From: Yoonia sp035117555
GTDB lineage: Bacteria; Pseudomonadota; Alphaproteobacteria; Rhodobacterales; Rhodobacteraceae
Length of the DNA: 64,000 bases
Assembly (NCBI RefSeq): GCF_035117555.1
Contig: NZ_JAYKPK010000005.1
Span: forward strand, 235,241 to 299,240
Direction of reading: 5' to 3'
Part shown: piece after piece, positions 61,258-64,000 of the stretch
Layout of the letters: every line of letters starts with the position of its first letter
Numbering within the stretch: the first letter of the stretch is position 1
The notes under the pieces: generated by a model
Told to the model about the DNA's origin: nothing
Seen by the model: only the letters and a program-made list of their open reading frames with translations
The model's database searches: none
Position numbers and translations under genes: made by a program

Positions 61258-61277
61258 AAATACTCCCGCCGGAGGCA
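61258..61277 (-). repeat. Stop-proximal dispersed element, GAGTATTT subtype
   Basis: Minus strand TGCCTCCGGCGGGAGTATTT, 16 nt after the imuB stop and before dnaE2, pointing with the operon. CTCC/GGAG arms around GGCG, then TATTT. Confidence 0.65.
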
Positions 61278-61293
61278 GCGCAACCTATCCGCA

Positions 61294-62826
61294 TCACGCA
61301 AACATCCCATGGACAAACCAGCGCGGATCACCGCCGCGACCATCGGCATGCAACCCTTCACGGTAGAGCCATAACCGCCGCCCCGCCTGATCCTCGATCT
61401 TGAAATAATCGCGCAACCGCGTGCCGGGGCGGTCCTTCCACCATTCCGGCGCGATCCGTTCGGGGCCAGCATAGCGCGCCACGCGATGCACCTGCCGGCG
61501 CCATTGGAATTGCGCGGGCGGGCCTTCGGGCACGGCATAAAGCACGCGGATTTCCTCGGGCGGGGCCAGCAGGCGGATCGGGCGTTCGCTGGCGGGCGCG
61601 GGCATCACCGCGGGCGGCGTGGCCAAAGCGGGCAAGCGCGCCTCGGCCCGTTCGGGGATATGGCTTGCGCGCAAGATGGGGCGGGCGACAGCGCGGTCGC
61701 CAAAACGCGCGGCCAGCCGGTCGAGCAATTGCGCCAGTTGCAGATCATCATCCGACCCGCCCTCCAGATCATTCTGGATATTCTGCATCCGCGCCAGATC
61801 GCCCGCCGCCAGCGTGATCAGGTCAAAGCCGAAACCGGGGTTGATCTGTGCAACCTTATCGCGAAACAGGCTGTGCAGATGCACAGGGTCGCGTGACGGG
61901 GCAGACATGGCGACATCGACATGGCTGACATCGCCATCGGTGCGATACACGGTCAGATGCAACCGCCGGCAGCCTTGGCCTGCCTGATGCAGCAGATCAC
62001 ACAGATCGGCACAAAGCGCGGGCAGATAGGGGGTGGGGTCGAAGATCGGTTCGGGCAGACGGCTTTGCACGACAAAACGCGGCGCGGCATCGACGCTGGA
62101 CACTGGTTCTGCAAGGCTCCCCAGCGCCTGATCCAGCCGCAAGACCGGATTGGCCGCAAGGGCCGCCTTGGCGAAACGGCGGGTCAGCGACAGGCGCGGC
62201 ACATCGATCAGCGCACCGATGGTTTTCAGCCCCAGACGGCGCAACAACAGCACGGTGGCAGCGTCCAGCCGCAAACCCGTGACCGGCAGCGCGCCCAGTT
62301 TCACCGCCACCTGATCCGCGCCACAGATCGCGCGGACCGGCCCGAACCGGGCCAAGGCCCAGGCCGCGCCCCAGGTCGGGGCCACGGCGAGCTGTGACGT
62401 CAGGCCGAGCAAGGACAATTGCGTTTCCATCTCGACCAGCATCGCGGCCTCACCACCCAGCAGATGATCGGATCCGGTGGTATCCAGAATGATGCCATCC
62501 TCGCCATCGCGCACGCTCCACGGACACCAGCGCCGCGCCCAAAGCACCAGACGGTCCAGCGCCGCACGGTCGCCCGCCTGATCAGCATAGGCGACCTGCA
62601 AATCCGGGCAGATCGCGCGCATATCAACGACCCGCGATCCGGGCATCACCCCTTCCAGCCGGGCTGTGCGATTGGCGGCATGGACCACCGGGCCATGCTG
62701 CGCCGCGCGCGCCAGCACGAAAGGCACGTCATCCGGCGGCGCGTTGCCTTGCCGGTCCATCACCCGCGTCCAGCGGTCCATCGCCAGCTGCGGCAACCAG
62801 ATCGACACGATCCGTCGCCCGGTCAT
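61294..62826 (-). CDS. imuB: ImuB, catalytically inactive Y-family polymerase of the mutasome
   Basis: 510 residues from the ATG at 62826 (MTGRRIVSIWLPQLAMDRW). Y-family fold with LRRLGLKTIGALIDVPR (helix-hairpin-helix) in the thumb/little finger region, but the acidic catalytic triad of active Y polymerases is absent, as expected for ImuB, which bridges DnaE2 to the clamp. The C-terminus has YFKIEDQAGRRLWLYREG, the ImuB tail. Overlaps imuA by 98 nt. Confidence 0.9.
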   Translation of the reverse strand: MTGRRIVSIWLPQLAMDRWTRVMDRQGNAPPDDVPFVLARAAQHGPVVHAANRTARLEGVMPGSRVVDMRAICPDLQVAYADQAGDRAALDRLVLWARRWCPWSVRDGEDGIILDTTGSDHLLGGEAAMLVEMETQLSLLGLTSQLAVAPTWGAAWALARFGPVRAICGADQVAVKLGALPVTGLRLDAATVLLLRRLGLKTIGALIDVPRLSLTRRFAKAALAANPVLRLDQALGSLAEPVSSVDAAPRFVVQSRLPEPIFDPTPYLPALCADLCDLLHQAGQGCRRLHLTVYRTDGDVSHVDVAMSAPSRDPVHLHSLFRDKVAQINPGFGFDLITLAAGDLARMQNIQNDLEGGSDDDLQLAQLLDRLAARFGDRAVARPILRASHIPERAEARLPALATPPAVMPAPASERPIRLLAPPEEIRVLYAVPEGPPAQFQWRRQVHRVARYAGPERIAPEWWKDRPGTRLRDYFKIEDQAGRRLWLYREGLHADGRGGDPRWFVHGMFA

Positions 62827-63406
62827 AGGTCGCCACCCATTGGCCCGGTTTGGACCGGCGCGAGCGGAACAGTTCCAGCGCCCAGCGCGGCGCCCCCGGT
62901 GCCTGAGCATCGTGCGGATGCGGGGCGGACGGCAAGGCACCGATGCGCCAGCGGTCGCGCGCCGCACTTAGATTCGGGCTGGCGGCACGGCGGATCAGCC
63001 AACAGGGGACCGCTGCCGCCTCTGACCGCAAGGCCAGCCGCTTGGTCGCGGTGAAATCCAGCGCTGCGGGATCGCCCCAGACCTCGCCAATGACAGCGCC
63101 TAAGGCCTGACAACGTAGCCCTTCCTCCATCGCCCAAAGCAGATCGGCCGCACGCGACAGGCTGACCATGATCAGAGGCCGCGTCATCCTCATACCTGCC
63201 AGAGACGGACCGCCGGTTTCCTTGCGCGACAACCGGTCCTGCACCCACAAAACCGGCCGTTGCCCGGCAGGCAGAGAGGCCAGCACAAACCCCAGCACAG
63301 CCGCATCCCAGGCCGTTTCGGCAAAAGCCTCTGACAAAACAGGCTGCGCCAGCGCCGGATGATCCCCCTGCCCTGCCAAAACTTTTGGTATATGCAGCAA
63401 ACCCAT
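62729..63406 (-). CDS. imuA: ImuA, RecA-like accessory protein of the mutasome
   Basis: 225 residues from the ATG at 63406. VLASLPAGQRPVLWVQDRLSR corresponds to the RecA-like core strand region; the tail is Arg-rich (WALELFRSRRSKPGQWV), as in other ImuA proteins. First gene of imuA-imuB-dnaE2. Upstream are a promoter and an SOS box. Confidence 0.85.
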   Translation of the reverse strand: MGLLHIPKVLAGQGDHPALAQPVLSEAFAETAWDAAVLGFVLASLPAGQRPVLWVQDRLSRKETGGPSLAGMRMTRPLIMVSLSRAADLLWAMEEGLRCQALGAVIGEVWGDPAALDFTATKRLALRSEAAAVPCWLIRRAASPNLSAARDRWRIGALPSAPHPHDAQAPGAPRWALELFRSRRSKPGQWVATYDRATDRVDLVAAAGDGPLDAGDGPARQRAAG

Positions 63407-63435
63407 ACACGTCAGACCTAATCTTTTGCCAAAAT

Positions 63436-63450
63436 GTTCATGCTTTGTTC
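63436..63450. promoter_or_regulatory. LexA (SOS) box of imuA-imuB-dnaE2
   Basis: GTTC-ATGCTTT-GTTC, an exact match to the alphaproteobacterial LexA consensus GTTC-N7-GTTC, 29 nt upstream of the imuA start. Its right half overlaps the predicted -10 hexamer, consistent with repression by promoter occlusion. Confidence 0.85.
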
Positions 63451-63475
63451 TATTTCATTCTGATGATTCTGACAA
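63447..63475 (-). promoter_or_regulatory. Predicted imuA promoter overlapped by the SOS box
   Basis: Minus strand TTGTCA (63470-63475), 17-nt spacer, TAGAAC (63447-63452). Transcription would start near 63440, leaving a leader of about 34 nt. Confidence 0.65.
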
Positions 63476-63598
63476 TTGGCCTGCGCGACCTGCCACAGGA
63501 TGACGCAGGGTTTGCAGTTCCGGCAGACCGCAGAACAAACGACATGACCTGTAATTTCCGCTTGTTCTTGGCGCTTCATTGCTGCTAGACCCCGCGGC

Positions 63599-63688
63599 GG
63601 AGATGTGGCCGAGTGGTCGAAGGCGCTCCCCTGCTAAGGGAGTAGGCGGGAAACCGTCTCGAGGGTTCGAATCCCTTCGTCTCCGCCA
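63599..63688 (+). tRNA. tRNA-Ser (anticodon GCU)
   Basis: Acceptor GGAGATG/CGTCTCC, anticodon stem CTCCC/GGGAG with loop CTGCTAA (GCU), long variable arm and GGGTTCGAATCCC T-arm typical of class II tRNAs. The 3' CCA (63686-63688) is encoded. A common integration site; an integrase fragment follows 63 nt later. Confidence 0.96.
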
Positions 63689-63751
63689 CATGGCCTAACC
63701 TATTGATTTGCAACCCTGTATTTGGCAGTGGTACACAGGCTAGGGAGGTAC

Positions 63752-63923
63752 ATGATGGACCTCATCAAGAACACGCCCAGCGCCTCAGGTTCACAGGAGC
63801 CTGACATGCAGTATCTGACAAAGCCACGTGGGCATGGGTACTCTCTTCGCATGACTACACCGGAAATCCTAGTCGGGACTGAAAATCCTTGGACAGGAAA
63901 AACATTCGGGCGAGAGATCAAAC
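63752..63923 (+). pseudogene. N-terminal fragment of a phage-type tyrosine integrase
   Basis: Start at 63752 with GGGAGG upstream: MMDLIKNTPS, then MQYLTKPRGHGYSLRM and TTPEILVGTENPWTGKTFGRE. This is the N-terminal arm-binding region usual before the catalytic part of integrases. The frame breaks at 63924, where an IS66-like end begins; the catalytic domain is missing here. Next to tRNA-Ser, so it marks an integrated or decayed element. Confidence 0.65.
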
Positions 63924-64000
63924 GTAAGCGGTAGCTGGACAGCACGATCAGCTTAGCTTGACGGCTTGAAGTTCCACGGGAGCAGGTCGTCGAGACCGCT
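63924..64000 (-). mobile_element. End of an IS66-family insertion sequence (runs past window)
   Basis: The junction begins GTAAGCGGTAGCTGGA, resembling IS66 terminal inverted repeats that start GTAA. It interrupts the integrase frame. A 3' transposase end is inside (63953-64000). A target-site duplication, usually 8 bp in this family, would be GATCAAAC (63916-63923), but the other end lies outside the window. Confidence 0.6.
63953..64000 (-). CDS. IS66-family transposase, C-terminal fragment (5' beyond window)
   Basis: Only the last 15 codons are visible: SGLDDLLPWNFKPSS and a TAA. The LDDLLPWNF motif is characteristic of the IS66 TnpC C-terminus. Short, so the assignment is tentative, but it agrees with the terminal repeat at 63924. 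Confidence 0.55.
   Translation of the reverse strand, partial: SGLDDLLPWNFKPSS

Overview
This window looks like chromosomal DNA of an alphaproteobacterium, most likely a marine or roseobacter-type member of the Rhodobacterales. That placement rests on gene content: GcrA, the imuA-imuB-dnaE2 mutasome behind a GTTC-N7-GTTC SOS box, phosphatidylcholine synthase, a DUF1467 gene beside methylmalonyl-CoA epimerase, a DUF484-xerC pair and argD-argF. Most of the sequence is a GC-rich housekeeping backbone with short intergenic gaps. No CRISPR array and no rRNA are visible; there is one tRNA.

Layout. 1-6.2 kb: 5'-truncated maeB, an overlapping glycosyltransferase-like gene, prpE and a PuuB-like oxidoreductase. 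6.3-7.3 kb: an AT-rich accessory gene with an Apea-type HEPN signature. 7.4-11.1 kb: nadK divergent from glyA, a hydrolase, an entericidin-like lipoprotein and an unlisted 27-codon gene. 11.1-14.7 kb: dispersed repeats, an AT-rich membrane gene, a decayed second copy of the lepA 3' end, lepA itself and a DUF3800 gene. 15-21.5 kb: meaB, rpmB, hrpB, argF and argD. 21.8-33 kb: export, envelope and small-protein genes with gcrA, rimO, an HDAC-like deacetylase, an M48 protease, dgkA, DUF1467 and mce. 33-34.2 kb: a mosaic accessory scar with a response-regulator remnant, a second copy of the carB 3' end and a 47-codon gene with its own terminator. 34.2-54.4 kb: carB, aspS, a KAS III enzyme, arsH, tdk, priA, transaldolase, DUF484-xerC, pcs, ileS, hisC-tyrC-extensin and rpsD. 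54.9-57.9 kb: a DUF606 pair and two NAD/FAD enzymes. 57.9-63.4 kb: imuA-imuB-dnaE2. 63.6-64 kb: tRNA-Ser(GCU), then an integrase start cut by what looks like an IS66 end.

How genes work together. prpE, meaB and mce are three scattered parts of propionyl-CoA/methylmalonyl-CoA assimilation. argD and argF form an arginine operon, and carB supplies its carbamoyl phosphate. hisC-tyrC is an aminotransferase/dehydrogenase pair for histidine and tyrosine. imuA, imuB and dnaE2 form a damage-inducible translesion mutasome whose SOS box overlaps the predicted -10 element. priA, xerC, gcrA and tdk serve replication, segregation and cell cycle.

Most unusual features. (a) The 3' ends of two housekeeping genes (lepA and carB) are duplicated just downstream of the gene, each beside atypical accessory DNA. 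(b) Two dispersed intergenic element families sit at nearly fixed short distances after stop codons. (c) Two tiny genes have strong translation signals. (d) The HEPN gene and the tRNA-integrase-IS66 junction mark accessory DNA.
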